A stretch of 64,000 bases of DNA from Chitinophagales bacterium (GCA_019638515.1 JAHBTS010000001.1:620001-684000), one strand, 5' to 3'; positions 1 to 8,775 are shown, counted from the first letter of the stretch. The notes: generated by a model from the letters alone, not told the origin. Translations and numbers: made by a program.

Positions 1-835
1 CGAAGCGGGTATTGGTAAGGCTTCAACACGCCAAAGTGCTTACACCGGTTTTTCTGCCGGTATGACGGTAGAAGCTCCATTTAAAAAAGATGGAACAGGG
101 CCAAGATTAGGACTTGATTACTCTTTTAGATCTACCGATCCTTATATGGGAACCCACAGTTTGGGATTACACTTTAATTTGGGCGGTAAAGACAAAGAAG
201 AAAAAGGAGAAATTCCATCTGCTAAAGCTGCTTATGATGAAGATAAATCCTCTAAAAAGGAAACTAAGAAAAAGGCTTCTTCAAGAAAATCAAAGGATGA
301 AATTCAAGCGGAGGCTGATGCCAAAGTTGATTCTATCAACAAAGTAAATGCACAATTATTGCTAGAGTTGGAAGCCGCTAAAAACAAACCGGCTGATACT
401 ATTGTAAAAGTAAAGCAGGTTGAAGTAATAAAAATAGATACACTTTTCTTTGGTGCAAAATCGCATATTGAAGAAGTAGATGGTAAGAAAATTGAAGTGT
501 TTGATGATTACGATAACCTTGAGTTTGAAACAGGTGCTTCAACCGTAAAACCTTCTTCGTATCAGTATTTAGATTACTTAGTTGCTAAGTTAAGAAAGCA
601 TCCAGATGCTATTATTAGGCTGAGTGGCCATACCGATAATGTTGGTGCTCGCGATAAAAATGTAAAGCTGTCGCAAGATAGAGTTACAGCAGTTAAACAA
701 TACTTTATCTCTAAAGGTATAGATGATTTCCGTATAAAAACGGAGGCTTTTGGGCCCGATAAACCAAAAGTTCCAAATACTACTGCGGCTAATCGTCAAA
801 CTAATAGAAGAGTAGAAATATTCTTAGAACACTAA
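1..835 (+). CDS. Outer-membrane beta-barrel/OmpA-domain hybrid protein, 3' part only
   Basis: The reading frame is open from base 2 (through GKASTRQSAYTGFSAG), so the gene starts to the left of the window and the ATG at 62 is internal. The first visible ~60 residues look like the last strands of an outer-membrane beta-barrel (alternating aromatic/polar residues, SLGLHFNLGG); a PorV/UPF0164-like barrel is my guess. A Lys/Ser/Glu-rich linker follows, then a C-terminal OmpA peptidoglycan-binding domain with LEFETGASTVKPSS, LSGHTDNVG, LSQDRVTAVKQY and NRRVEIFLEH. OmpA domains bind meso-diaminopimelate in peptidoglycan, so the protein probably tethers an outer-membrane barrel to the cell wall. The OmpA domain is certain; the barrel family is not. 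A strong terminator follows. Confidence 0.85.
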   Translation, partial: EAGIGKASTRQSAYTGFSAGMTVEAPFKKDGTGPRLGLDYSFRSTDPYMGTHSLGLHFNLGGKDKEEKGEIPSAKAAYDEDKSSKKETKKKASSRKSKDEIQAEADAKVDSINKVNAQLLLELEAAKNKPADTIVKVKQVEVIKIDTLFFGAKSHIEEVDGKKIEVFDDYDNLEFETGASTVKPSSYQYLDYLVAKLRKHPDAIIRLSGHTDNVGARDKNVKLSQDRVTAVKQYFISKGIDDFRIKTEAFGPDKPKVPNTTAANRQTNRRVEIFLEH

Positions 836-856
836 GCAATAGCGATAGTTAAAATA

Positions 857-889
857 AGAGAGGCTGTTCATTTGAACAGCCTCTTTTTG
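857..889 (+). terminator. Rho-independent terminator of the OmpA-hybrid gene
   Basis: A perfect 12-bp stem (AGAGGCTGTTCA at 859-870 pairing with 873-884, 2-nt spacer) is followed by a T run. It lies 22 bases after the stop codon. The complementary A-rich flank may let it also stop transcription of the convergent pepP gene. Confidence 0.85.
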
Positions 890-915
890 TTGGAGGCAAC
901 AAGGTTTTAATAGCA

Positions 916-2208
916 TTATTTTTTGTTCATAATAGCTTCAATCTCGTCTGCTTCTATAGGGATGTTAGCCATAAGGTCGATAGGCTTGTCTTTGGTAACT
1001 AAAATGTTGTTTTCAATTCTAATTCCAATTTTTTCTTCTCTGATGTAAATACCCGGCTCACAGGTAAGTACCGCACCTGCCGGAATTTTATGATAGCGAC
1101 TTCCAACATCGTGTGTATTTAATCCTAAGAAATGTGCTGTACCGTGTGGGAAGTACTTTTTGTACAGAGGATTTTTCTTGTCTTGTTTTTTTACATCGGT
1201 TGGCTTCAGGAGTTTTAGTTTAATAAGTTCACCTTCCATGATTTCACCTATTTGTTTGTTGAATTCAAATAGTTGAATGCCGGGTTTCATTAGTTGTACT
1301 GCCTGTTTATGTACGCTCAAAACAGCGTTGTAAACTTCCTTTTGCCGTTTAGAAAATTTGCCGTTTACAGGAATAGTACGTGTTAAATCTGAGCAGTAGT
1401 TTGCATATTCTGCGGCACAATCCATTAGCAATAATTCTCCGCTTTTGCATTGAGTGTTATTGGCATTGTAGTGTAAAAAGCAGGCATTCTCTCCCGTTGC
1501 CACAATTGGCTCGTAAGCGTGTCGTGTAGCGCGGTTGGAGAGGTACTCGTGCGTAAGTTCGGCTTCAATTTCGTATTCCCATACGCCAGGCTTTACAAAC
1601 TGAAGTGTACGCAAGAAGCCCTTATGTGTAATATCTATGGCGCGGTTTAGCAAGCCAACTTCTAAGGTGGATTTTTTGGTGCGCAATTCTGCCATAATGG
1701 GAGCTAAGCGTTCATAGCGGTGTAGCGGAAACGCGTGGCGAATTTTTTGTACCAATACAGCTTCGTATGTTTCTACTTTCCATGAGGCGCGATCGTGCTC
1801 ATTGGTATTAAGATATACATGATCTGCCAAGTGCATGAGCGAAAATAATGTTGGAAATACATCGCTGCTCCAGCGCACTTCTTTAATGCCTGAAATAGTG
1901 CGGGCTTGCTCTTTAGTAAGTTTTTTTCCTTCCCAAGTTTCAAGCAGTTCATTGGTTGGGCGGATAAATAATATCTCACGCAATTCTTCTACCGGAGCAT
2001 CAGGAAAAAGCAATACAAAAGATTCTTCTTGGTCAATTCCCGTAAGGTAAAATAGATCGGGGTTTTGCCTCCATTTATAGTATGCATCGGCACTGTCGGG
2101 CATGGGCACGTTGCTGCCAATAAATGCAATACTGTTTTTCTTTAATTGTTTTGAAAGGTTCTTTCTATTGAGTTGAAAGAGTTCATTGTTAATTACATCG
2201 TAACGCAT
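916..2208 (-). CDS. pepP: Xaa-Pro aminopeptidase (aminopeptidase P, M24B)
   Basis: A cytosolic metalloprotease that removes the N-terminal residue from peptides with proline at position 2. At 430 aa it has normal family length, with an AMP_N domain (about 1-130) and a pita-bread catalytic domain (about 180-425). All five dinuclear-metal ligands can be read: D263 and D274 (spaced 11 as in E. coli PepP, in LLMDCAAEYANYCSDLTR), H359 in GTAHFLGLNTHDVG, E384 in TCEPGIYI and E399 in IRIENN. No signal peptide is present. It is monocistronic and converges on the OmpA-hybrid gene. The ATG at 2208 starts directly into the conserved N-terminal domain, so the start is comfortable. Confidence 0.95.
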   Translation of the reverse strand: MRYDVINNELFQLNRKNLSKQLKKNSIAFIGSNVPMPDSADAYYKWRQNPDLFYLTGIDQEESFVLLFPDAPVEELREILFIRPTNELLETWEGKKLTKEQARTISGIKEVRWSSDVFPTLFSLMHLADHVYLNTNEHDRASWKVETYEAVLVQKIRHAFPLHRYERLAPIMAELRTKKSTLEVGLLNRAIDITHKGFLRTLQFVKPGVWEYEIEAELTHEYLSNRATRHAYEPIVATGENACFLHYNANNTQCKSGELLLMDCAAEYANYCSDLTRTIPVNGKFSKRQKEVYNAVLSVHKQAVQLMKPGIQLFEFNKQIGEIMEGELIKLKLLKPTDVKKQDKKNPLYKKYFPHGTAHFLGLNTHDVGSRYHKIPAGAVLTCEPGIYIREEKIGIRIENNILVTKDKPIDLMANIPIEADEIEAIMNKK

Positions 2209-2252
2209 GGTGCTAAGGTAACATTCTGGATTTTATTTGCGTATGAAAGAGT

Positions 2253-2354
2253 ATGAATTCCCCAACCACTATTTCTGAAAACTATTTAAGGCTAATTGTT
2301 GCCTTAGTTGTTGTAAGTTGGTTGGTAATGGCAGTATTACCATTATTGGTATAA
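2253..2354 (+). CDS. Candidate 33-residue single-pass membrane peptide
   Basis: A short open frame (ATG 2253, TAA 2352-2354) begins MNSPTTISENYLRL and continues with a hydrophobic stretch (IVALVVVSWLVMAVLPLLV) long enough for one membrane helix. An AAGAG sequence lies just before the ATG. A good terminator at 2431-2482 ends the stretch, so 2.25-2.48 kb could be a separate small transcription unit between pepP (minus strand) and the trans-sulfuration gene. I recognise no family. It could equally be a chance ORF in an untranslated leader; conservation in relatives would decide. Confidence 0.35.
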   Translation: MNSPTTISENYLRLIVALVVVSWLVMAVLPLLV

Positions 2355-2430
2355 TTTTTTTGTTAAGTGTGAAACAATTTGCAGGCAAATACAGTAAAAG
2401 AAAGCATCTTACTTAAAGATACACCAACAG

Positions 2431-2482
2431 CACCGGGCAAGAGTTTTAGGAGGGTTTCTCTTGTGCCGGTGTTTTTTATTTT
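2431..2482 (+). terminator. Rho-independent terminator in the gap before the trans-sulfuration gene
   Basis: CACCGG (2431-2436) pairs with CCGGTG (2466-2471), and CAAGAG (2438-2443) pairs with CTCTTG (2458-2463). A small internal bulge separates them, and a T6-A-T4 tract follows. The loop contains AGGAGGG. No recognised gene lies directly upstream on this strand, so it either ends the small ORF at 2253-2354, ends a short noncoding RNA, or acts as an attenuator for the gene starting at 2597. The rest of the 388-base gap (2209-2596) shows no other structure to me. Confidence 0.7.
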
Positions 2483-2596
2483 GCAATTCCGGTAAGCACT
2501 TCGGTATCCTTTCCATTTAGTTTTTAGCTGTTTATAGTTTCATTTTTCATAACCACCTCAATGGTTTATTCTTGCTTTTATAAAATAGTAAGAGCA

Positions 2597-3736
2597 ATGA
2601 AATTTGGTACCAAGGCAATACATGCCGGCTTAGAGCCAGACCCAAGCACAGGGGCTATTATGACACCTATTTTCCAAACATCTACTTTTGTGCAAGAAAG
2701 CCCGGGTAAGCACAAAGGCTATGCTTATGCCAGGGGGAAAAACCCTACCCGCATGGCTTTGGAAAAAAATATTGCAGCATTAGAAAATGGTAAACACTGT
2801 TTATGTTTTAGCAGCGGTATGGGAGCTACAGATGCAGTAGTAAAATTGCTACGCCCCGGAGACGAAGTAATCACAGGTAATGATTTATATGGTGGCACTT
2901 ACCGCATGTTTGAAATGGTGTATGCGCATTTCGGAATAAAATTTCACTATGTAGATTTAAGTAAGCCGGAAAATATTTTATCTTTTGTAAATGCTAATAC
3001 AAAATTGCTTTGGGTGGAAACACCTACCAACCCTACCATGCGAATTATAGATATTGAAGGTTGTGCCGCTATTGCAAAACAACACGGTTTTATTTTTGTT
3101 GCTGATAACACTTTTGCTTCTCCTTACTTACAAAATCCACTCGATTTGGGCGCTGATATTGTAATGCACTCCGTTACCAAGTATCTTGGTGGCCATAGCG
3201 ATGTAATAATGGGCGCGCTTATTACCAATAGCGATGACTTGCATCAGCGATTGGCATTTATTCATAATTCGTGCGGTGCTGTGCCGGGGCCAATGGATTC
3301 GTTTTTAGTATTGCGCGGTATAAAAACCTTGCATCTGCGTATGCAGCGCCATTGCGAGAATGGGAAGAAGATAGCAGCCTATCTACGACAACATCCACGA
3401 ATAGAAAAGGTGTATTACCCTGGTTTAGAAGACCATCCAAATCATGCAATTGCAAAAAAGCAAATGCGCGATTTTGGCGGTATGATTTCGATTACGCTAA
3501 AGGATGCTTCGTTAGATGAAACTTTTAAAGTTGCCTCTTCGTTCCAAGTATTTTCATTAGCCGAATCTTTGGGAGGAGTAGAAAGCTTAGTAAACCATCC
3601 GGTTACCATGACACACGCTTCGGTGCCCAAAGCCGAAAGAGAGAAAGTAGGTGTAACGGATAACTTGCTTCGATTTAGTGTGGGTGTAGAAGATGTAGAA
3701 GACTTATTGGCCGATATAGAGCAAGCATTAAAGTAG
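2597..3736 (+). CDS. Trans-sulfuration PLP enzyme (cystathionine gamma-synthase/lyase family)
   Basis: Cys/Met-metabolism fold-type I PLP enzyme, 379 aa from the ATG at 2597. The frame extends to 2561 but the conserved N-terminus ([20 protein letters not shown]) begins here. The PLP lysine sits in [12 protein letters not shown]; the phosphate-binding loop is [19 protein letters not shown] and the C-terminal [15 protein letters not shown] motif are typical. The family interconverts O-acyl-homoserine or cysteine, cystathionine and homocysteine/cysteine in the cytosol. Sequence alone does not separate gamma-synthase (metB) from gamma-lyase, so no symbol is given. It sits between pepP and the protease unit and appears monocistronic. 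metK lies 3.6 kb downstream, but nothing shows joint control. Confidence 0.9.
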   Translation: MKFGTKAIHAGLEPDPSTGAIMTPIFQTSTFVQESPGKHKGYAYARGKNPTRMALEKNIAALENGKHCLCFSSGMGATDAVVKLLRPGDEVITGNDLYGGTYRMFEMVYAHFGIKFHYVDLSKPENILSFVNANTKLLWVETPTNPTMRIIDIEGCAAIAKQHGFIFVADNTFASPYLQNPLDLGADIVMHSVTKYLGGHSDVIMGALITNSDDLHQRLAFIHNSCGAVPGPMDSFLVLRGIKTLHLRMQRHCENGKKIAAYLRQHPRIEKVYYPGLEDHPNHAIAKKQMRDFGGMISITLKDASLDETFKVASSFQVFSLAESLGGVESLVNHPVTMTHASVPKAEREKVGVTDNLLRFSVGVEDVEDLLADIEQALK

Positions 3737-3749
3737 CCTTGATAAATTT

Positions 3750-3777
3750 TTTGTTTATCCAATAAAAGTTATATTTG
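3750..3777 (+). promoter_or_regulatory. Bacteroidota-type promoter of the lipoprotein/M4 protease unit
   Basis: TTTG at 3750-3753 and TATATTTG (matching TAnnTTTG) at 3770-3777 are separated by 16 bases. The start codon at 3795 is 17 bases further on. This fits the known -33/-7 elements of the Bacteroidota primary sigma factor. Confidence 0.65.
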
Positions 3778-3794
3778 GATAAATCTCTCTGGCT

Positions 3795-4238
3795 ATGGAT
3801 ACTCAAAGGCCGTTCGTTTGTTGGATAACGCTGTTGTTATTCGCAATCATTACTTCATGTGCATCTCAAAAAGAGGTGGCATCGCCCGCAGAATGGAAAG
3901 GTAATTCAATTAAGTTTGGTAAAGGCGGTGGTTTTACCGGAGTTTCAAACATGTATGTGCTGTTAGAAAACGGACAACTTTTTAGCCAAGACGGCTTGAG
4001 CAGTAACTATACAGCTTTATCGAAAGTAAGTAAAAAGGCAGCAGCCGCACTCTTTAAAAGTGCAGCATTACTGTCGTTTCCGGCAGCAGATGTAAATGAG
4101 CCGGGTAATATGTACAAAGAGCTTCAGGTAACTTTACCCAATAAGACTATTAAACTGCTTTGGAGCGATGGAAATACAACCGTAAATTCCGATATAAATA
4201 ATTTTCACCAACAACTTTTATTACTCATCAAAAAATAA
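3795..4238 (+). CDS. Small lipoprotein with emfourin-like (M4 protease inhibitor) features
   Basis: A 147-aa protein with a lipoprotein signal peptide (hydrophobic core LLLFAIITSC, lipobox Cys at about residue 22), so likely anchored in a membrane and facing the periplasm or surface. The mature part carries IKFGKGGGFTGVSNMYVLL, a Leu-rich helix region, then MYKELQVTLPNKTIKLLWSDG and a C-terminal LLLLI. From memory, this GGF(A/T)G beta-strand plus mid and C-terminal strand pattern resembles emfourin, the small inhibitor encoded beside protealysin-type M4 proteases. It stands only 5 bases before an M4 protease gene and shares its promoter. That context makes an inhibitor or folding partner for the protease plausible. 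The similarity is inferred by eye; 'conserved lipoprotein' is the safe name. Confidence 0.6.
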   Translation: MDTQRPFVCWITLLLFAIITSCASQKEVASPAEWKGNSIKFGKGGGFTGVSNMYVLLENGQLFSQDGLSSNYTALSKVSKKAAAALFKSAALLSFPAADVNEPGNMYKELQVTLPNKTIKLLWSDGNTTVNSDINNFHQQLLLLIKK

Positions 4239-4243
4239 ATGGT

Positions 4244-7200
4244 ATGAAGAAAATTTACACACCAACTGTTTTATTGCTGTTGCTTTCTGTAATGGCAATG
4301 AGTTCTGAAAATTCTTTTACCGAAAAAAAGAAAAAGGAACAAGGTAAGTTTGAACCTACATTCAACTATACATTTATAGACCCTACGGCACAGCCAGTTA
4401 AGCAGCCGAGTATGCTTAATTCTACGCCATTTAAACCAATGCCATCGCTAAATTTGCAAAAACAAAATTTACAAGAAAAGTGGCGAATTAACCGCGAACC
4501 CAATACCGGGATGCCTATGGAAATAGAAGGTATAAAACATGAACTTTCTATTACAGATTTAAGCAGTGAAACTAAGGTAAAAGCAGAAGCTCAGCGACTA
4601 TTGGCACAAATGTCTGTAGCATTAGGTGTAAAGGATGCTTCGGCAGAGTTTGAGCCAATTTATTTTGAAAACGACAAGCAGCAACGCGCACATTTAAAGT
4701 TGCAGCAAAAGCTAAATGATATTGAAGTATATGGTGCACAGTGTTGGTTGCATTTTGATACAGACGGCTCTGTATATTGGAATGGAAGAACACGCCCCAC
4801 ACCTGCCAATACAGCCTTAAAGCCAATGGTATTGATGGATGGAGCACAAGCAGCAGCACTTACAGATTATTATGTAAATGAAAAGAAAGTACACGATTTC
4901 GCGGCATACGTTTCGTTGGCTTCGTACAAAAGTACATTGGTGTTGCTGCCTTCGAGCGAAAGACTGAATGAGTTTACTTTAGCATGGCATATTACAACCC
5001 AGCCCAATATCTTAAAGCGTTGGGAGTATTTTGTTAACGCACTTACCGGAGCCGTAATTGATAAATACAATCACAATTGCGGTGCGGGAGCTACTACGGC
5101 TACGGCAACAGATTTAATGGGTCAATCTAAAACTATCCATGTATTTCAAGATAATATCTACTATCTTATCAATGCATCGAAAGACATGTACACCGGTTCA
5201 CAAAACTCTAAACCGGGTGCAGGAAAAGGAACCATAGTTACATTAGATTTCCAGAACGGCACGCAGCAAAGCACTTCGTATAAAGATATAACTACCAATA
5301 ACAACACCGGCTGGAATGCCACAGGTGTTTCTGCACACAGTATAGCCAATGCTACTTATGATTATTTTAAGAGTACATTTAACCGTAAATCTTTCGATAA
5401 TAAAGGAGGCGATATTGTTTCTTTCATAAATGTGGCAGATGACGATGGTGGTGGTTTAGATAATGCGTACTGGTCCGGCCAGTACATGTTTTATGGCAAT
5501 GGAAGAAATTCGTTTTTGCCTTTGCCTCGCGGTTTAGATGTTGGTGGGCATGAGTTGGCACATGGTGTTACACAAGAAACTGCCGGATTAGAATATAAAG
5601 ATGAATCGGGTGCATTAAACGAATCGTTCAGCGATATATTTGGGTGTATGGTTGATAGAGATGATTGGATGATGGGTGAAGATGTGGTAAAACCGGGTGT
5701 TTTTGCCGGAGGAGCATTGCGCAACATGGCAGACCCACACAATGGAGGAAGCAGCTTAAATGATAGAGGATGGCAGCCCAACCACATGAATGAAAAATAC
5801 ACAGGTACACAAGATAATGGTGGTGTACACATCAATAGCGGTATTGTAAACAGGGCTTTTTACATTATTGCCAATGCAATAGGAAAAGAAAAAGCAGAGC
5901 AAATTTATTACAAAGCACTTTCTCAATACCTTACTAAAACATCGAAATTTATCGATTTAAGATTAGCAGTAGTAAAAGCTGCTACCGATATACATGGTGC
6001 TAATTCTACCGAAGTAAATACAGCTAAGCAGGCGTTTGATACTGTGGGTATTTTTGACGGAAGCGGAAGCGGTACCCCAACTAATTTACCCACCAATCCA
6101 GGAACTGAGTTTATTGTGTATGGTTCCAACTCTCAAGGCGATCCAAATACGTTCTATTTGTCTGATGTAAATTTCTCAACCTTTCAACCACTTTCGCAAG
6201 TTCCATTAAATAAGAAAGCATCGGTTACCGATAATGGTTCTGTTGCAGTATTTGTAGGTACCGATAATAATATTTACTCGGTGCTGTTATCAAGCCCTTA
6301 TACTCAAACACAACTTACCAACGATGCATCGTGGTCTAACGCTGCTGTATCTAAAGACGGGCAACGTGTTGCTGCGGTATCTAAGTTTCAGGATACTTCT
6401 ATTTATGTATATGATTTTGGTAAACAGCAGTGGGCTAAATTTAGATTGTATAACCCAACCACGGGCGGTGCAGCAGTAGGTGGCGTTTTATATTCCGATG
6501 CCATTGAGTGGGATTACACAGGCGAATATGTGCTGTACGATGCTTACAATAAATTGAGTAATTCAGGTGGTGGCTATATTGATTATTGGGATATGGGCAT
6601 CATAAATACTTGGAGTAAAGCAAATAACAGTTGGGGTGCAGGTACTATTTTTAAGGTGTTTAATTCATTAGAGTCGGGGATTAACATTGGTAATGCTACA
6701 TTCTCTAAGAATTCGCCTTACATTATTGCATTTGATTTCGAAGATGTGAATGCACAAGAATTAAGTGTGCTTGGTTGCAATATGGAAACAGGGAATGTGG
6801 GTGTAATTTATCCTCAGAATCTTACTTATGGCACGCCATCGTATTCTAAAACCGATGGCATGGTAGCCTTTACCGGAAAGGATAATAATGATGCTTATGT
6901 TATTGCTTATGTGAATGTAGGCAACGATAAAATTACCAGCTCGGGTAGCGCACAGGGAAAACTCACCGATGCGTTTTATCCAACGCTATTCTCTACCGGA
7001 ACCAGGCAGCTGCCTTCCGCTATAAACGAGGCTGAGGAGAGTAAATTGGTGGTTTATCCTAATCCGGTTGAAGATATTGTGAATGTAAGCGGTGCAGATT
7101 TTTCCGGAGGCGGAACTGCCGCTCTTTGCAATTCTATCGGAGAGATTATTTGGGAAAGCTCCTTTAGGCCAATGGATACTAAGTTTGTAAGATTCAATAT

Positions 7201-7285
7201 TGCAGATGTTGCTGCGGGAAATTATGTGTTGAAAATTCGCACAAGTGCGGGTGTAAGCAGTGCCAGATTGGTGAAAGCTAAGTAA
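4244..7285 (+). CDS. Secreted M4 (thermolysin-family) metallopeptidase with T9SS sorting domain
   Basis: A 1013-aa zinc endopeptidase precursor. Order: short signal peptide (1-about 20), FTP/PepSY propeptide region (about 60-280), M4 catalytic domain (about 300-610), an approximately 300-residue beta-propeller-like region of TolB/WD40-style strands (about 625-920), and a T9SS type A sorting domain (from VVYPNPVED, about 935, to the end). The zinc site is HELAH at 436-440 with the third ligand E460 in GALNESFSD. The catalytic His region is NGGVHINSGI. The propeptide inhibits and folds the enzyme until cleavage, and the CTD directs export through T9SS to the surface or medium. It is translated 5 bases behind the lipoprotein, which may restrain it. 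The propeller addition is longer than in thermolysin. Confidence 0.93.
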   Translation: MKKIYTPTVLLLLLSVMAMSSENSFTEKKKKEQGKFEPTFNYTFIDPTAQPVKQPSMLNSTPFKPMPSLNLQKQNLQEKWRINREPNTGMPMEIEGIKHELSITDLSSETKVKAEAQRLLAQMSVALGVKDASAEFEPIYFENDKQQRAHLKLQQKLNDIEVYGAQCWLHFDTDGSVYWNGRTRPTPANTALKPMVLMDGAQAAALTDYYVNEKKVHDFAAYVSLASYKSTLVLLPSSERLNEFTLAWHITTQPNILKRWEYFVNALTGAVIDKYNHNCGAGATTATATDLMGQSKTIHVFQDNIYYLINASKDMYTGSQNSKPGAGKGTIVTLDFQNGTQQSTSYKDITTNNNTGWNATGVSAHSIANATYDYFKSTFNRKSFDNKGGDIVSFINVADDDGGGLDNAYWSGQYMFYGNGRNSFLPLPRGLDVGGHELAHGVTQETAGLEYKDESGALNESFSDIFGCMVDRDDWMMGEDVVKPGVFAGGALRNMADPHNGGSSLNDRGWQPNHMNEKYTGTQDNGGVHINSGIVNRAFYIIANAIGKEKAEQIYYKALSQYLTKTSKFIDLRLAVVKAATDIHGANSTEVNTAKQAFDTVGIFDGSGSGTPTNLPTNPGTEFIVYGSNSQGDPNTFYLSDVNFSTFQPLSQVPLNKKASVTDNGSVAVFVGTDNNIYSVLLSSPYTQTQLTNDASWSNAAVSKDGQRVAAVSKFQDTSIYVYDFGKQQWAKFRLYNPTTGGAAVGGVLYSDAIEWDYTGEYVLYDAYNKLSNSGGGYIDYWDMGIINTWSKANNSWGAGTIFKVFNSLESGINIGNATFSKNSPYIIAFDFEDVNAQELSVLGCNMETGNVGVIYPQNLTYGTPSYSKTDGMVAFTGKDNNDAYVIAYVNVGNDKITSSGSAQGKLTDAFYPTLFSTGTRQLPSAINEAEESKLVVYPNPVEDIVNVSGADFSGGGTAALCNSIGEIIWESSFRPMDTKFVRFNIADVAAGNYVLKIRTSAGVSSARLVKAK

Positions 7286-7307
7286 TGCCTTTAATACATT
7301 CGGCATA

Positions 7308-7347
7308 AAAAAAAGAGGCTGTCTCAAAAGGACAGCCTCTTTTTTTA
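7308..7347. terminator. Bidirectional terminator between the M4 protease and metK
   Basis: AGAGGCTGTC (7314-7323) pairs with GACAGCCTCT (7331-7340) around a 7-base loop. An A8 run precedes it and a T7 run follows, so it works for both convergent genes. The stem resembles the terminator at 857-889. Confidence 0.9.
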
Positions 7348-7369
7348 TGTAAGAAAATTGGGAAACTAT

Positions 7370-8632
7370 TTATTTTAAACCAAAAGCTTTTTTCACAACA
7401 GCTAAGGCGTTTAGTTCTTCCCAAGGGAATAGTTTCACTTTTACTTTTGTCTCGTTTTTCTTGCCTTTGTTAAACACTTTTACGACTTCTTTTGTTTCGC
7501 GACCAACGTGTCCGTAAGCTGCGGTTTCGCGATAAATAGGTGTGCGCAGATTAAAGCGTTTTTCAATAAAGTAAGGTCTTAAATCAAACTCAGGTAATTG
7601 TAAAATTTTGTCGGCAATTTGCCCATCGGTAAGGTTTACTTTGGCGGTGCCATAGGTGTTTACAAACAAGCCAACAGGTTTAGCAACACCAATGGCGTAA
7701 GCAACTTGCACCAGTGCTTCATCGCATACTCCGGCTGCTACCAAGTGTTTGGCAATGTGGCGGGTAGCATAGGCCGCAGAGCGATCTACTTTAGATGGAT
7801 CTTTTCCGCTGAAAGCGCCACCACCGTGTGCACCTTTTCCTCCGTAGGTATCTACAATAATTTTTCTTCCGGTTAAACCTGTATCGCCATGCGGGCCACC
7901 AATTACGAATTTGCCCGTTGGGTTTACATGGTATTTAATTTTATCGGTAAAGAGTGCCTGAATACGTTTAGGCAATTTTTTCTTAATGCGCGGAACAAGG
8001 ATATTGATTACATCTTCCTTAATTTTTTTGAGCATTACGGCATCGGTTCCAAAATCGTCATGCTGGGTAGAAATAACGATGGTGTCTATTTCTAACGGTC
8101 GGTTGTTGTCATCGTACTTAATAGTTACTTGGCTTTTGGCATCGGGGCGGAGATATTTTATTTGCTTATTTTCTCTTCTTAATGCAGCCAATTCTTTTAG
8201 TAGTAAATGCGATAGCTCTAACGGCAGCGGCATAAAGTTATCGGTTTCGCGGCTGGCATAGCCAAACATCATTCCTTGATCGCCTGCGCCTTGCTCTTCA
8301 GGTTTTTTTCTTTCTACGCCTTGGTTAATATCGGGCGATTGCTCGTGGATGGCAGAAAATACACCGCAGGAGTTTGCTTCAAACATGTATTCTGCCTTGG
8401 TGTATCCAATTTCGCGTATTACCTGACGTGCAATTTCTTGCACATCTAAATATGCACTAGATTTTACTTCGCCTGCCAATACTACTTGCCCGGTAGTTAC
8501 TAATGTTTCGCAAGCTACTTTTGAACTTGGATCGTAGGCCAAAAAGTTATCAATAAGCGCATCGGATATTTGGTCTGCAACTTTGTCTGGGTGCCCTTCC
8601 GACACCGATTCTGATGTAAATAGATATGGCAT
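7370..8632 (-). CDS. metK: S-adenosylmethionine synthase
   Basis: Makes S-adenosylmethionine from methionine and ATP in the cytosol. The protein is 420 aa from the ATG at 8632 ([21 protein letters not shown]). The frame runs on to 8680, but the family always begins near this Phe-Thr-Ser-Glu-Ser. Visible motifs are [13 protein letters not shown] (ATP/Mg), [10 protein letters not shown] (a methionine/ATP-site loop) and [19 protein letters not shown] (P-loop-like phosphate motif). A Lys-rich insertion near the C-terminus ([15 protein letters not shown]) resembles the longer Bacteroidota-type MetK. It is divergent from the suf operon across a 173-base gap and ends at a shared terminator. Confidence 0.97.
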   Translation of the reverse strand: MPYLFTSESVSEGHPDKVADQISDALIDNFLAYDPSSKVACETLVTTGQVVLAGEVKSSAYLDVQEIARQVIREIGYTKAEYMFEANSCGVFSAIHEQSPDINQGVERKKPEEQGAGDQGMMFGYASRETDNFMPLPLELSHLLLKELAALRRENKQIKYLRPDAKSQVTIKYDDNNRPLEIDTIVISTQHDDFGTDAVMLKKIKEDVINILVPRIKKKLPKRIQALFTDKIKYHVNPTGKFVIGGPHGDTGLTGRKIIVDTYGGKGAHGGGAFSGKDPSKVDRSAAYATRHIAKHLVAAGVCDEALVQVAYAIGVAKPVGLFVNTYGTAKVNLTDGQIADKILQLPEFDLRPYFIEKRFNLRTPIYRETAAYGHVGRETKEVVKVFNKGKKNETKVKVKLFPWEELNALAVVKKAFGLK

Positions 8633-8733
8633 GTTTATTCCTTTTAGCGTGGCGAATAAAGTAAAATATGTAGAAAACATGCTTTCATTTTATTCTTAAC
8701 AGTTGGTAAAAGTAAGGGGTAGAAATTATTTTG

Positions 8734-8750
8734 TTTAGATTTCGTCTAAA
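8734..8750. promoter_or_regulatory. Palindromic operator candidate upstream of suf
   Basis: TTTAGA (8734-8739), a 5-base spacer, and TCTAAA (8745-8750) form a perfect inverted repeat ending 17 bases before the suf -7 element, where a bound repressor would hide the -33 region. The TTTAG...CTAAA layout resembles DtxR/MntR-family metal-regulator boxes, so iron control of Fe-S assembly is an attractive inference. No regulator gene is adjacent. Confidence 0.5.
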
Positions 8751-8775
8751 TTGCAGTCGTTTAGCATTACATTTG
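8751..8775 (+). promoter_or_regulatory. Promoter of the suf operon
   Basis: TACATTTG at 8768-8775 matches TAnnTTTG. TTG at 8751-8753 may act as the -33 element, though the 14-base spacing is short. The sufB ATG follows 30 bases downstream. Confidence 0.55.

Noticed and set aside
2355..2596. Possible SAM riboswitch before the trans-sulfuration gene
   Set aside because: I can see a terminator but none of the conserved S-box or SAM-II core sequence or pairing; left as an unassigned attenuator or gene-end signal.
5491..5835. A 114-codon frame opposite the M4 catalytic region, and similar long antisense frames elsewhere (for example 46189-46506, 36379-36807)
   Set aside because: They lie fully inside strongly supported genes and look low-complexity or Ser/Cys/Ile-rich, as expected of reverse-strand shadows.
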